From: Cocleimonas sp.
Lineage (GTDB): Bacteria; Pseudomonadota; Gammaproteobacteria; Thiotrichales; Thiotrichaceae
DNA: 20,802 nucleotides
Direction of reading: 5' to 3'
Assembly (NCBI GenBank): GCA_023146675.1
Contig: JAGLBQ010000062.1
Location: forward strand, 1-20,802
Shown: positions 1 through 7,491 of the stretch, piece after piece
Position numbering within the stretch: position 1 is the stretch's first letter
Layout of the letters: the number at the start of each line of letters is the position of its first letter
Made by a program: the position numbers and the translations under genes
Notes under the pieces: model-generated
The model's database searches: none
Told to the model about the DNA's origin: nothing
The model's input: the letters and a program-made list of their open reading frames with translations, nothing else

Positions 1-415
1 TATTTCGTGCACATTCCTTAGCATCGTTTAACTGACCAATAAATTCAGAGAAATTAAAGTATTCAAAAATCTCCCGTGCATCTTTAGAGAAGCCTTGCAG
101 ATAACTCAGCAGATTCGCTTGAATATCCGACTCTCCCAGCTTGGATAAATCCATTTTGGAATGATTGAAAAAGCTAAGTTGATCCGTTGCACGTAATAAC
201 AACTTTTCTTTGGCATCTTCGGGGAGATCCATTTTTTGGATGTTTTCATCAGCCGCCAAAACTGCTGCTTTGCTTTGCGCTAAAACGCATTCAAGACGAC
301 GCAATAGAGTAAAGGGGAGGATAATACGACCGTATTGGCTTTGTTTGAAATCACCTCGCAGTAAATCGGCAATTGCCCAGATGTAGGCGGCGAGGTTGTT
401 GGAGGCTTGACTCAT
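1..415 (-). CDS. hsdM: Type I restriction-modification DNA methyltransferase subunit HsdM, N-terminal part
   Basis: The gene starts at the ATG read from 415 and runs off the left edge, so only about 138 N-terminal residues are present. The translation begins MSQASNNLAAYIWAIADLL and continues with GRIILPFTLLRRLECVL (about residues 29-45). This is the helical N-terminal domain of HsdM, the adenine-N6 methylating subunit of type I restriction-modification enzymes, which contacts HsdS and the DNA. The catalytic S-adenosylmethionine and NPPF motifs lie outside the window, so activity cannot be judged. No clear Shine-Dalgarno sequence precedes the ATG. The gene begins 33 bases after the stop of the reductase on the same strand and may be read through from it. 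hsdS and hsdR would be expected further left. The family call is firm; completeness of the system is unknown. Confidence 0.88.
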   Translation of the reverse strand, partial: MSQASNNLAAYIWAIADLLRGDFKQSQYGRIILPFTLLRRLECVLAQSKAAVLAADENIQKMDLPEDAKEKLLLRATDQLSFFNHSKMDLSKLGESDIQANLLSYLQGFSKDAREIFEYFNFSEFIGQLNDAKECARN

Positions 416-448
416 TGGGAGGTATCCGTTTTGTTAGTCTAGTGCTAA

Positions 449-1459
449 CTATTTACTATCATTACTAAAATCAAATGAATCAGAAAATAACTGTGTATCA
501 GGCAATCCTTGTTTGGCAAATAGCGCTTTAGCGGCATTAATCATTGGTGGTGGCCCTGCCATATAGACATCATAGGCTGATAAATGACTAAAATCTTCTG
601 CAACGGCTTGATGCACAAAACCTGTTCGCCCTTGCCATTGATCATTATCATCCGCAGCAGAGAGTACGGGTGTATAATGGATCTGCTTAACATCATTTGC
701 CCATGCTTCAACTAGATTACTGTATAAATCTTGTTTAGCTCGAACCCCCCAGTAGAAATGTATTTCGCGGTTTGTTTTTTCTGCGATTAACTGCTCTAGC
801 ATCCCTTTCAGTGGTGCAAAGCCTGTTCCTCCTGCAATAAAAATGAGTGGGCGGTTGGTATCGCGTACAAAGAACGTTCCTAATGGGCCATGAAGTCGCA
901 CGAGTGCTTTTTCTTTCATTTCTTCAAAAACGTGGGTAGTAAACTTTCCACCTTCAACTAAGCGGATATGCAACTCTAGTGTTGAGTCATTGGTGGGCGA
1001 GTTGGCTAATGAAAAAGAACGTTTTTTATTATCACGCAGGAGGAATTCGATATATTGCCCTGCCTGAAAGGGTAAGCGTTTGCCTTGGGGTAATGTCAGT
1101 TTCATTTGCATCACATCATGTGATAACTTATGCAAGGAAGTGACTCGTGCAGGTAGTGTTTTTACCTCGATCTCATTATCAGGAATCTCAGCAACTTCAA
1201 TTTCAAGGGATGATGTGGCAATGGCAGAGCAAAAGAGGGCTTGCCCTGCTAGGCTATCTTCTTCTGATAAGCTGACAGGTAAGCCTTGAGGGTAATCAAC
1301 TTTGCCTGATATAACTTTTCCTAAACAGTTACCACAAGCACCACTGCGGCAGCCATATGGAAAGGAGATGCCCTGGCGCAAGGCTGCATCAAGAATAAGT
1401 TCATCTTCTTCTACTGTGAATTGATGTCCGCTAGGACGGATTTTGACGTCAAATGACAT
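449..1459 (-). CDS. 2Fe-2S ferredoxin/FAD/NAD(P)H oxidoreductase (CDP-6-deoxy-glucoseen reductase-like)
   Basis: This 336-residue electron-transfer flavoprotein has three modules in order. Residues 1-90 are a plant-type ferredoxin domain with cluster ligands C37, C42, C45 and C77. Residues about 100-200 form the FAD-binding barrel with RSFS at 147-150. Residues about 203-336 form the NAD(P)H-binding domain with GGTGFAP at 210-216 and AGPPPM at 301-306. Proteins of this layout pass electrons from NAD(P)H through FAD to the cluster and on to a partner. The family includes AscD/RfbI (CDP-6-deoxy-3,4-glucoseen reductase) and oxygenase reductases such as phenol hydroxylase reductase. No deoxysugar or oxygenase gene lies nearby, so the substrate is open; many gammaproteobacteria carry a stand-alone copy annotated this way. 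An AGGGA motif lies about 12 bases before the ATG. The 128-base gap to the upstream permease suggests a separate promoter. Confidence 0.85.
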   Translation of the reverse strand: MSFDVKIRPSGHQFTVEEDELILDAALRQGISFPYGCRSGACGNCLGKVISGKVDYPQGLPVSLSEEDSLAGQALFCSAIATSSLEIEVAEIPDNEIEVKTLPARVTSLHKLSHDVMQMKLTLPQGKRLPFQAGQYIEFLLRDNKKRSFSLANSPTNDSTLELHIRLVEGGKFTTHVFEEMKEKALVRLHGPLGTFFVRDTNRPLIFIAGGTGFAPLKGMLEQLIAEKTNREIHFYWGVRAKQDLYSNLVEAWANDVKQIHYTPVLSAADDNDQWQGRTGFVHQAVAEDFSHLSAYDVYMAGPPPMINAAKALFAKQGLPDTQLFSDSFDFSNDSK

Positions 1460-1587
1460 GATATGTATTCCCTAAAAATCGGCATGAGTTAGAAAGCGGG
1501 ATTCTATCGCAATAGAAAATAATTATCACAACAAAAGATAATGAAATGAGTGCTTATAGTGGGAGATGACAGTTGCGTAGATTAGGT

Positions 1588-2724
1588 TTAACTAGAGCAT
1601 CCGCCACTACTACAGCCACCACCGCTGCATCTTCCGCCCATTAGTTGCGCTTTTTTATTAAAAATATAGTTGAGCGATAGGTATAATAAAATAACCGATG
1701 AGACTTGCGCGATAAATCCAGAGTCTTCTTTATGCACCGCTAAAATATTGATAGCGGATAGGCTTTCAGAGAAGAAGCTATCAAAGAAATAACCAAAGAA
1801 GAGGCTGCCAATCAGTACCGATGAGAGATAGATAATCAGCGATGTTTTACCTAATGTTTTTAACACCACGCTCATGGTAATGGTATTGGTTGCAGGGCCT
1901 GCCGTTAAGAAGATAAATGCTGCACCTGGCGAGAAACCTGCGGCAAGTAGCGATAAGCCTAAAGGAATAGAGGCGGTTGCGCAGACATAGAGAGGCATGG
2001 AGATTAGCAAGACTAAGGCGTAATTTATAAATGCGTTTGATGATATGTAGTCAGAAAGATTTGCTGGCATGAAGGTAACAATGAGCGCGCCTATAATGAT
2101 ACCGATCATCAGTGATTTAGCGATGTCTTTGTAAATATCATCAAAGGCATAGGACAAAATTTTCTGCACTATGCTGAGTTTATCTTCTGCTTTTATGACT
2201 TTAATATTTAAAGGTTTACCAACAGGATAAGCTAGATTGGGTTTTTTATTGGGGTCTATCGGTGTGTATTTTGGTGTATCGACGGGCTTCTTTGCATTGT
2301 CGTCAGGGACGAATAAAAGTGTTAATAATCCCGCAACCAAAGCAATAACAACGGAGGAGATAATACGATAGAGGGTAAAGACCCAACCAAAAACCCCATA
2401 GGTTGCCATAATAGAGTCCGCGCCTGTAATTGGGGTGGCAATTAGGAAGGTTTGTGTGGCACTTTTAGAGGCACCACTCTTTCTTAATGCACTAATAAAG
2501 GGGATAACGCTACAGGAGCATAAGGGCAACGGAATACCAAGAACAGCCGCCTTGATATTGGACATAAAATTATGTTGTCCTAAATGCTTTTTAACAAAAG
2601 CATCAGGGAGTAATAGCTTAAAGACACCTGCTATCAAGACACCAATCAAAATAAAGACAGCAATTGAGTTGAGCAATGCCCAAAAGTTGTAGAGGAATTC
2701 TAGAAATAATTCTTTAAACATCAT
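1588..2724 (-). CDS. DUF318/SO_0444-type heavy-metal permease with Cys-rich C-terminal tail
   Basis: This 378-residue polytopic membrane protein is related to the COG0701 (ArsP/YraQ-like) permeases. The signature GIPLPLCSCSVIP lies at about 63-75 with the paired cysteines C69 and C71, and hydrophobic segments fill about 15-40, 55-80, 110-138, 205-310 and 340-357. Members of the SO_0444 branch are annotated as Cu/Zn efflux transporters, which I take from family knowledge. The protein ends in a Gly/Ser/Cys tail with C366, C371 and C376 in regular CX4C spacing, probably a cytoplasmic or periplasmic metal-binding tether. It starts 41 bases after the feoB stop, so it is probably the third gene of the feo operon. 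There it may balance metals entering with ferrous iron or export one of them. Two tandem ATG codons (2724 and 2721) are possible starts. Substrate and direction of transport are inferred. Confidence 0.8.
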   Translation of the reverse strand: MMFKELFLEFLYNFWALLNSIAVFILIGVLIAGVFKLLLPDAFVKKHLGQHNFMSNIKAAVLGIPLPLCSCSVIPFISALRKSGASKSATQTFLIATPITGADSIMATYGVFGWVFTLYRIISSVVIALVAGLLTLLFVPDDNAKKPVDTPKYTPIDPNKKPNLAYPVGKPLNIKVIKAEDKLSIVQKILSYAFDDIYKDIAKSLMIGIIIGALIVTFMPANLSDYISSNAFINYALVLLISMPLYVCATASIPLGLSLLAAGFSPGAAFIFLTAGPATNTITMSVVLKTLGKTSLIIYLSSVLIGSLFFGYFFDSFFSESLSAINILAVHKEDSGFIAQVSSVILLYLSLNYIFNKKAQLMGGRCSGGGCSSGGCSS

Positions 2725-2765
2725 AAAAATCTCTATATCAGGTGAGGTTTAGTCCGTAGCATTGT

Positions 2766-4868
2766 TTAGAATATAGCGCTTGCTATATTAAATGCAATAA
2801 ACGCCAGTACCCATGCGGTTCCTGTTGTGAATATAAACAAATAACCCCAGTGCTTCCAGCTTCCTGCTTCACGCCTAAAGACCATTGAGGCTGCAAGACA
2901 GGGGAAGTAGATCATCACAAAAATGGTGAATGCAATGGCTGCGGGTAGGGTGATATTGGCTTTGAGTTTATCAATTAGTGTATCACTTTCTTCATCCTGC
3001 TCATTGCCTAACCCATATAAAACGCCCATCGTGGCAACGACAATTTCTTTTGCTGCTAACCCTGTTTCAAGAGCGACTGCCATGCGCCAGTCAAACCCTA
3101 ACGGGGCGAAAAAGGGTTCTGTTGCATGACCTATTTTACCAAGATAGCTATTTTCAAGATTATAGAGGCTAAGTTCATTAGTCAACGCAGCTACCTTAAC
3201 GTCATCCTTGCTAACCTGTTCAATTTTGATTGCATATTGTGCTTCAACGTCAGGGTATTTGGGATAATTGCTGGCAAACCAAACTAAGATAGAGGCAAGT
3301 AGAATATAAGTTCCTGCCTTTTTTAGGTACATGAAGGCTTTTTCAGAGACGGTATGGTAAAGCAGTTTTAATGTTGGTAGACGATACTTGGGCATTTCCA
3401 TAACGAAAGGCTCATCGTCACCTTTAAAGACGGTTAGTTTAAGAATTTTAGCAGCAAATACACCCAATAAAGCTCCCAAAATATAAATGGCAAATAGCAT
3501 ATTACCCGCATGTTCTTGCGCCACAAATGCGCCAATGATTAACACATAAACAGGTAGTTTTGCACCACAGCTCATAAACCCTATAATATACAGCGTCAAT
3601 AATCTATCGCGGTCATTTTTTAATACTCGGGCAGCCATATAAGCGGGCACAGAGCAACCAAAGCCACTCACTAAGGGGACGAATGACTTGCCATGCAGAC
3701 CAAATTTATGGAAAAACCCATCTAGCAGAAAGGCGGCTCTTGACATATAACCTGTGGATTCTAAGAGGGCAATGCCTGTAAAGAGAATAATAATATTGGG
3801 TAAGAATAACACCACAGCACCTACTCCCGCGATTGCACCATCTGCAATAACAGAAGCCAGTTCGGTATCCCCTAAAAATGATTTTGTACCGTCTATTAAC
3901 ATCCCAAAGAAGGCATCAATCCAGTCCATCGGAATACTGCCCAGCTCAAAGGTTATCTGGAACAGTCCCCACATGAGAAAGAGAAAAATGGGGAGGCCAA
4001 CAAAACGATTGGTTAAAACTGCATCAATTTTATCGGTTAGTCCGACCACTTTTGTGTGGTCAAATTTAACTGACTCAATGACGGCACCTTTTGCTAGTGC
4101 ATTTTTTTCATCATGAAAAATACTATCAAGATCTTTGCTCGCGTAATGCAGATATAAATGCTGATAGGACTTATTTAATAACGGCTGAAGTTCTGTCCAG
4201 ATAGGCTCATCACGAAGGCTAAGATAGGTGTTTTTATCTTCACGTAGTAATTTGATCGCAATTGACTTTAGGTTGCTGTCGCTTTTATATTTTTTTTCAG
4301 CTAAAAAAGTTGTAATTTTACTGATTTCTTCTTCATAAGGATCGCTATAGAGCAAACGGGATGCAACTAAAGGTTCATTATGAGTCTGGATAATGGCTTT
4401 TATGAGTGCATCAATCCCTGTTTTTTCTAAAGCAGAGGTTTTAATACAGCGAATTCCTAAGAGTTTGCTTAATTGTTTTTCATTAATGGCGACGCCTTCA
4501 TTAATAGCCTCATCATCCATATTCAGCGCAACGACGACTTTTTTATTTAATGCCAGTAGTTCCATAGTGAGGTATAGATTACGCTCAATATTGGTGGAAT
4601 CTATAACATTTACAATTAAATCATAGTCGCCATCATCAATAAAATCCTTAGTGACACCCTCTTCAATTGTATAGTCTGTCAGTGAGTAGGAGCCAGGCAG
4701 ATCAGTGACTTCAAAATTAGCACTATTACGCGAAAACTCAATCGTTTTTTTGGCAACCGTGACACCACTAAAATTACCCACTCTTAATTTGGTATCACCA
4801 ATAGCATTTATCAGAAAGCTTTTGCCAACATTGGGTTGTCCGACTAAGGCTATTTTTATGGGTTTCAT
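2766..4868 (-). CDS. feoB: Ferrous iron transport protein B
   Basis: FeoB is the inner-membrane channel-like transporter for Fe(II), with a cytoplasmic GTPase at its N-terminus. At 700 residues it is slightly shorter than the E. coli protein. The G domain (about 1-160) shows G1 GQPNVGKS at 10-17, the G2 region GNFSGVTV at 31-38, G3 DLPG at 56-59, G4 NMDD at 116-119 and G5 SAL at 145-147. A helical GDI-like spacer covers about 165-275, followed by the membrane domain (about 290-700). The two conserved gate motifs are intact: GCSVPA at 404-409 and MSCGAK at 432-437. The start ATG overlaps the feoA stop by four bases (ATGA), so the two genes are translationally coupled. No FeoC-like winged-helix protein follows; the next gene is a metal permease instead. 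All key residues needed for GTP binding and gating are visible. Confidence 0.97.
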   Translation of the reverse strand: MKPIKIALVGQPNVGKSFLINAIGDTKLRVGNFSGVTVAKKTIEFSRNSANFEVTDLPGSYSLTDYTIEEGVTKDFIDDGDYDLIVNVIDSTNIERNLYLTMELLALNKKVVVALNMDDEAINEGVAINEKQLSKLLGIRCIKTSALEKTGIDALIKAIIQTHNEPLVASRLLYSDPYEEEISKITTFLAEKKYKSDSNLKSIAIKLLREDKNTYLSLRDEPIWTELQPLLNKSYQHLYLHYASKDLDSIFHDEKNALAKGAVIESVKFDHTKVVGLTDKIDAVLTNRFVGLPIFLFLMWGLFQITFELGSIPMDWIDAFFGMLIDGTKSFLGDTELASVIADGAIAGVGAVVLFLPNIIILFTGIALLESTGYMSRAAFLLDGFFHKFGLHGKSFVPLVSGFGCSVPAYMAARVLKNDRDRLLTLYIIGFMSCGAKLPVYVLIIGAFVAQEHAGNMLFAIYILGALLGVFAAKILKLTVFKGDDEPFVMEMPKYRLPTLKLLYHTVSEKAFMYLKKAGTYILLASILVWFASNYPKYPDVEAQYAIKIEQVSKDDVKVAALTNELSLYNLENSYLGKIGHATEPFFAPLGFDWRMAVALETGLAAKEIVVATMGVLYGLGNEQDEESDTLIDKLKANITLPAAIAFTIFVMIYFPCLAASMVFRREAGSWKHWGYLFIFTTGTAWVLAFIAFNIASAIF

Positions 4869-5086
4869 TCGCTAATTTCCACTTTTTCTGCCTCAGAGTA
4901 GCGTAATGCCATGCGGGTTTTATTGATCCGAACTTCTATTGTTTGCTTTCTTAACGTGTGTTGTAGCGCATAAACCGTTGCACCTTTTACAACACCAAAG
5001 GAGTTAAAACGATTTTTCAACTCTTTTTCAGCATTAACGAAACTTATAGTGGCAGATTGTCCTTTTTTTAGGGTATCGAGTGTCAT
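4865..5086 (-). CDS. feoA: Ferrous iron transport protein A
   Basis: This 73-residue protein has the SH3-like fold typical of FeoA. It starts MTLDTLKKGQSATISFV and carries the usual RFNSFGVVKGATV segment (about 27-39), followed by a strand pattern ending in YSEAEKVEI. FeoA is a small cytoplasmic partner that assists FeoB-mediated Fe(II) uptake. Its length is normal for the family. It is the first gene of the feo operon and overlaps feoB by four bases. An AAGG motif lies about 8-11 bases before the ATG. Upstream are a -10-like TATACT and an FNR-type palindrome (separate entries), which point to activation at low oxygen, when iron is mostly ferrous. I found no convincing Fur box in the same region. 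Confidence 0.95.
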   Translation of the reverse strand: MTLDTLKKGQSATISFVNAEKELKNRFNSFGVVKGATVYALQHTLRKQTIEVRINKTRMALRYSEAEKVEISE

Positions 5087-5117
5087 AGGGGAGCCTTTTT
5101 TTGTTTAGTTTGTAGTG

Positions 5118-5123
5118 AGTATA
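5118..5123 (-). promoter_or_regulatory. -10 element of the feoA promoter
   Basis: Read on the minus strand this is TATACT, one mismatch from TATAAT. It would place transcription initiation near 5111, about 25 bases before the feoA ATG. No good -35 hexamer sits 17 bases upstream. Instead an FNR-like palindrome covers that area, the arrangement expected of an activator-dependent class II promoter. Confidence 0.5.
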
Positions 5124-5145
5124 AGGTGACAAGCTGCAAATGCAA

Positions 5146-5159
5146 CTGATTCACATCAA
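5146..5159 (-). promoter_or_regulatory. FNR/Crp-family (anaerobox) site upstream of feoA
   Basis: The minus strand reads TTGATGTGAATCAG, matching the FNR consensus TTGAT-N4-ATCAA at 9 of 10 specified positions. Its centre (5152.5) is about 41.5 bases upstream of the start predicted from the -10 box at 5118-5123, the standard position for an FNR-activated class II promoter. FNR activation of feo is established in E. coli. Factor identity here is inferred, since other Crp/FNR-family proteins bind similar sites. Confidence 0.6.
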
Positions 5160-5291
5160 CAAATATAAGTAATTACTTTCTTTATTCTCAAGGCAAAAGA
5201 ATAGGGATTTTGAATGGTTGATGTACGCTGATGCCTCAATGATTTTCTTATCGTCTTGCCAGTTAGTAGTTATTGATCTGAAAATAAGAGT

Positions 5292-5348
5292 ATGAGTATT
5301 GAGTCGCATCTAAAAGATGCCCAACAGTATATGGAGCGGGGTTGCTGA
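5292..5348 (+). CDS. Possible 18-residue small protein or sRNA body (unrecognised)
   Basis: A short frame reads MSIESHLKDAQQYMERGC and then stops, four bases before a strong terminator hairpin. I do not recognise it. A weak promoter match (TTGCCA at 5256-5261, 17 bases, TGAAAA at 5279-5284) would start RNA right at the ATG, so a real message would be nearly leaderless. No Shine-Dalgarno sequence at proper spacing is present. A small hairpin, GCATC-TAAAA-GATGC (5306-5320), lies inside. The same stretch may instead be a non-coding RNA of about 100 bases, or nothing functional. It is divergent from feoA. Low confidence. Confidence 0.2.
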   Translation: MSIESHLKDAQQYMERGC

Positions 5349-5351
5349 TTC

Positions 5352-5390
5352 TTCATAAAAACGCCGCATTATGTGGGGCGTTTTTATGAA
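5352..5390. terminator. Bidirectional rho-independent terminator downstream of aroE
   Basis: A 14-bp perfect stem (TTCATAAAAACGCC at 5352-5365 with its complement at 5377-5390) encloses an 11-base loop. The GC core CGCC/GGCG is followed by TTTTT in both directions, so the hairpin can work on either strand. It lies 45 bases past the aroE stop and should end the hemB-aroE message. It would also end any plus-strand RNA from 5290 onward. Confidence 0.85.
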
Positions 5391-5434
5391 ATGGTGATAT
5401 TTTTGCTGTTGCTTTAGCAGGAAAGGGGTTGGTG

Positions 5435-6289
5435 TTAAGAGACTCCTGCTAAGAAACTATTTAAAACAGATTTGGTGTCAGGCTGTCTGCCTCGCCAAAT
5501 AAAATAAGACTCTGCGGCTTGCTCAACTAACATCCCCAAACCATTTGCAACTAGTGCAGCGCCGTTATCCTCACACCAATATTCAAATGCAGTCGGGCGG
5601 TTGCCATACATTAAATCATAGCAGTCGCTTTTCTCATATAAACAAGATTCTGGCATGGGGGGCATAATGCCCTGTAAGCTGGCGGCAGTGGCATTGATAA
5701 TGAGGTCAAATTGTCCCTGTTCACGCAAATCATTATAGCTTCCCCCTCGTATTTCAGCGCCAAGATTGGTTGCGAATGGGGTAAAGTCAGCGGCTAATGT
5801 TTCCGCTCTTTCCTTGGTACGATTAGCAATAATAAGGCACTTTATTTTTTGCTCTAGCAAGGGTTGTACAACACCTTTTGCGGCACCACCTGCACCCAGC
5901 AATAGTACACGCTTGTCTTGTAACTCAATATTATAGTTGGCGGTTAGGTCACGTATTAGCCCAATGCCATCCGTGTTAGCACCATAAATACTGCCATCTT
6001 CTTTAAAAACTAAGGTATTCACCGCGCCCGCTGCTTGTGCATAGTCACTCAGCTCATCTGCTAGTTCCCATGCTTGTTCTTTAAAAGGAACGGTTACATT
6101 TAGCCCTTTTCCACCTTGTTGTTGAAACTCGGCGACAGTTGCTGCAAATTCATCAATTGGCGATAAAATAGTGTCATAACTCATGGCATCCTCTGTTTGT
6201 TGCGCAAACATGCCATGAATAATCGGTGATTTACTGTGTTCTATTGGGTTGCCTATGACAGCATATTGATCAATGACGACGTTACTCAT
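5435..6289 (-). CDS. aroE: Shikimate dehydrogenase (NADP+)
   Basis: AroE reduces 3-dehydroshikimate to shikimate with NADPH in the cytoplasmic shikimate pathway. The 284-residue length is normal. Visible motifs are the substrate-binding SKS at 19-21, NVTVPFKE at 64-71 with catalytic K70, NTDG at 105-108 with catalytic D107, the dinucleotide loop GAGGAAKG at 132-139, and NRT at 156-158, which favours NADP+ over NAD+. The ATG directly follows the hemB TAA with no intervening base, so translation is probably coupled. The start giving MSNVVIDQYAVIGNPIEHS fits the family N-terminus. A strong terminator follows 45 bases after the stop, making this the last gene of the hemB-aroE operon. No missing residues were seen. 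Confidence 0.97.
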   Translation of the reverse strand: MSNVVIDQYAVIGNPIEHSKSPIIHGMFAQQTEDAMSYDTILSPIDEFAATVAEFQQQGGKGLNVTVPFKEQAWELADELSDYAQAAGAVNTLVFKEDGSIYGANTDGIGLIRDLTANYNIELQDKRVLLLGAGGAAKGVVQPLLEQKIKCLIIANRTKERAETLAADFTPFATNLGAEIRGGSYNDLREQGQFDLIINATAASLQGIMPPMPESCLYEKSDCYDLMYGNRPTAFEYWCEDNGAALVANGLGMLVEQAAESYFIWRGRQPDTKSVLNSFLAGVS

Positions 6290-7303
6290 TTATCCCTTAT
6301 CCTCTGTTAGCCATTGTGCGACATCTTTGGCAAAGTACGTTAAAATACCATCACCACCCGCGCGCTTCATGCTTATTAGTGCTTCTAAAACGCAGGCTTT
6401 TTCATCAATCCAGCCATTTTGCCCTGCCGCTTTTAACATCGCATATTCGCCGCTGACCTGATAAATATAAGTGGGTGCTTTAAACTCATCTTTAATACGA
6501 CGTACAATATCCAGATAAGGCATGCCTGGTTTAATCATGACCATATCCGCACCCTCTGCTAAATCTAGCGCAACTTCATGCAGTGCTTCATCTGAATTAG
6601 CAGGATCCATTTGATAACTATATTTATTACCACCACCCAAATTACCCGCAGAACCGACGGCATCACGAAAAGGCCCGTAAAAACTAGAAGCATACTTGGC
6701 TGAATACGCCAAAATACGTGTATTAGTATAACCCTCTGCCTCTAAAGCGGCGCGAATAGCACCAATGCGACCATCCATCATGTCCGATGGCGCAACTATA
6801 TCTGCACCTGCCTGCGCATGAGAAACTGCTTGCTTTACTAGCACCTCAACCGTTTCATCATTAATTATATAGCCCTCATCATTCATTAATCCGTCTTGAC
6901 CATGTGAGGTAAAGGGGTCAAGTGCTACATCGGTAATCATACCCAGCTCAGGAACTGCGGCTTTAACTGCACGAACCGCACGTTGTGCCAGCCCTTCAGG
7001 GTTATACGCTTCTTCTGCTAACACTGATTTATTCTCAACCCCAACAACGGGGAAAATAGCCATTGCAGGAATACCCAATGCAGCAATTTCCTGTGCCTCT
7101 TTAACCAGTAGGTCAATCGTTACACGTTCTACGCCAGGCATAGAAGTAATTGCTTCACGCTGGTTTTCACCTTCAATAACAAACATTGGGTAAATTAAAT
7201 CATCAACTGTTAAGGTGTTTTCACGCATTAAACGACGTGAAAAATCATCTCGGCGCATACGGCGAGGGCGTGAAAGTGGGGTGCGACCTGATAGAGTAGT
7301 CAT
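6290..7303 (-). CDS. hemB: Porphobilinogen synthase (delta-aminolevulinate dehydratase), Mg-type
   Basis: HemB condenses two 5-aminolevulinate molecules into porphobilinogen, an early step of haem and corrinoid synthesis. The 337-residue protein has both active-site lysines: K203 in SAKYAS (201-206) and the Schiff-base K258 in MIKPG (256-260). The metal-site stretch reads ITDVALDPFTSHGQDG (123-138). The cysteines of zinc-type enzymes are replaced by Asp and Thr/Ser, as in the magnesium-dependent Pseudomonas aeruginosa enzyme, so catalysis is expected not to need zinc. The N-terminus with RPRRMRRDDFSRRLMREN fits the family start. It is the first gene of a two-gene operon with aroE. No clear -35/-10 pair was identified in the 188-base gap shared with the divergent M23 peptidase gene. 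Confidence 0.97.
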   Translation of the reverse strand: MTTLSGRTPLSRPRRMRRDDFSRRLMRENTLTVDDLIYPMFVIEGENQREAITSMPGVERVTIDLLVKEAQEIAALGIPAMAIFPVVGVENKSVLAEEAYNPEGLAQRAVRAVKAAVPELGMITDVALDPFTSHGQDGLMNDEGYIINDETVEVLVKQAVSHAQAGADIVAPSDMMDGRIGAIRAALEAEGYTNTRILAYSAKYASSFYGPFRDAVGSAGNLGGGNKYSYQMDPANSDEALHEVALDLAEGADMVMIKPGMPYLDIVRRIKDEFKAPTYIYQVSGEYAMLKAAGQNGWIDEKACVLEALISMKRAGGDGILTYFAKDVAQWLTEDKG

Positions 7304-7477
7304 AGAAAATCCAATTGAGAGGGGGAAATATTAGCGATGGATTATTTCAAAACTGTAAATAAAAGGCGAATGGTTTTTAGGGATAGCAATACACATTAAT
7401 GCAGTTAGGCATAATATAGTTTATGATCTAGCAGAGATTAAGTTTCAGGTTGCCAACAATGATGTGTTACAGATAAC

Positions 7478-7483
7478 AAGGAG
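7478..7483 (+). promoter_or_regulatory. Shine-Dalgarno site of the M23 peptidase gene
   Basis: AAGGAG lies 8 bases before the ATG at 7492. It is one of the best ribosome binding sites in the window and fixes this start, which also gives a proper signal peptide. Confidence 0.75.
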
Positions 7484-7491
7484 TTATTCAA

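Larger units (their letters stand above)
5087..5434. other. Intergenic region between aroE 3' end and feoA 5' end
   Basis: This 348-base gap holds the feoA promoter and FNR-like site at its left end. The plus strand has a 12-bp palindrome AAGTAATTACTT at 5167-5178. A short open frame at 5292-5348 follows, then a strong symmetrical hairpin at 5352-5390 that can terminate both aroE and a plus-strand transcript. No longer protein-coding frame with a convincing start was recognised. Confidence 0.6.

Noticed and set aside
1502..1517. TTCTAT-CGCA-ATAGAA hairpin between the permease and the reductase as terminator
   Set aside because: Only a 6-bp AT-rich stem, closer to the reductase start than to the permease stop, with no clear T-tail.
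3754..4116. 120-codon open frame on the plus strand inside feoB
   Set aside because: It lies antisense to well-conserved FeoB motifs, has no recognisable domain, and its composition is that expected of a reverse-complement shadow.
5087..5200. Fur box before feoA
   Set aside because: No stretch approaches the GATAATGATAATCATTATC pattern closely enough; the best palindromes fit FNR or an unknown factor better.
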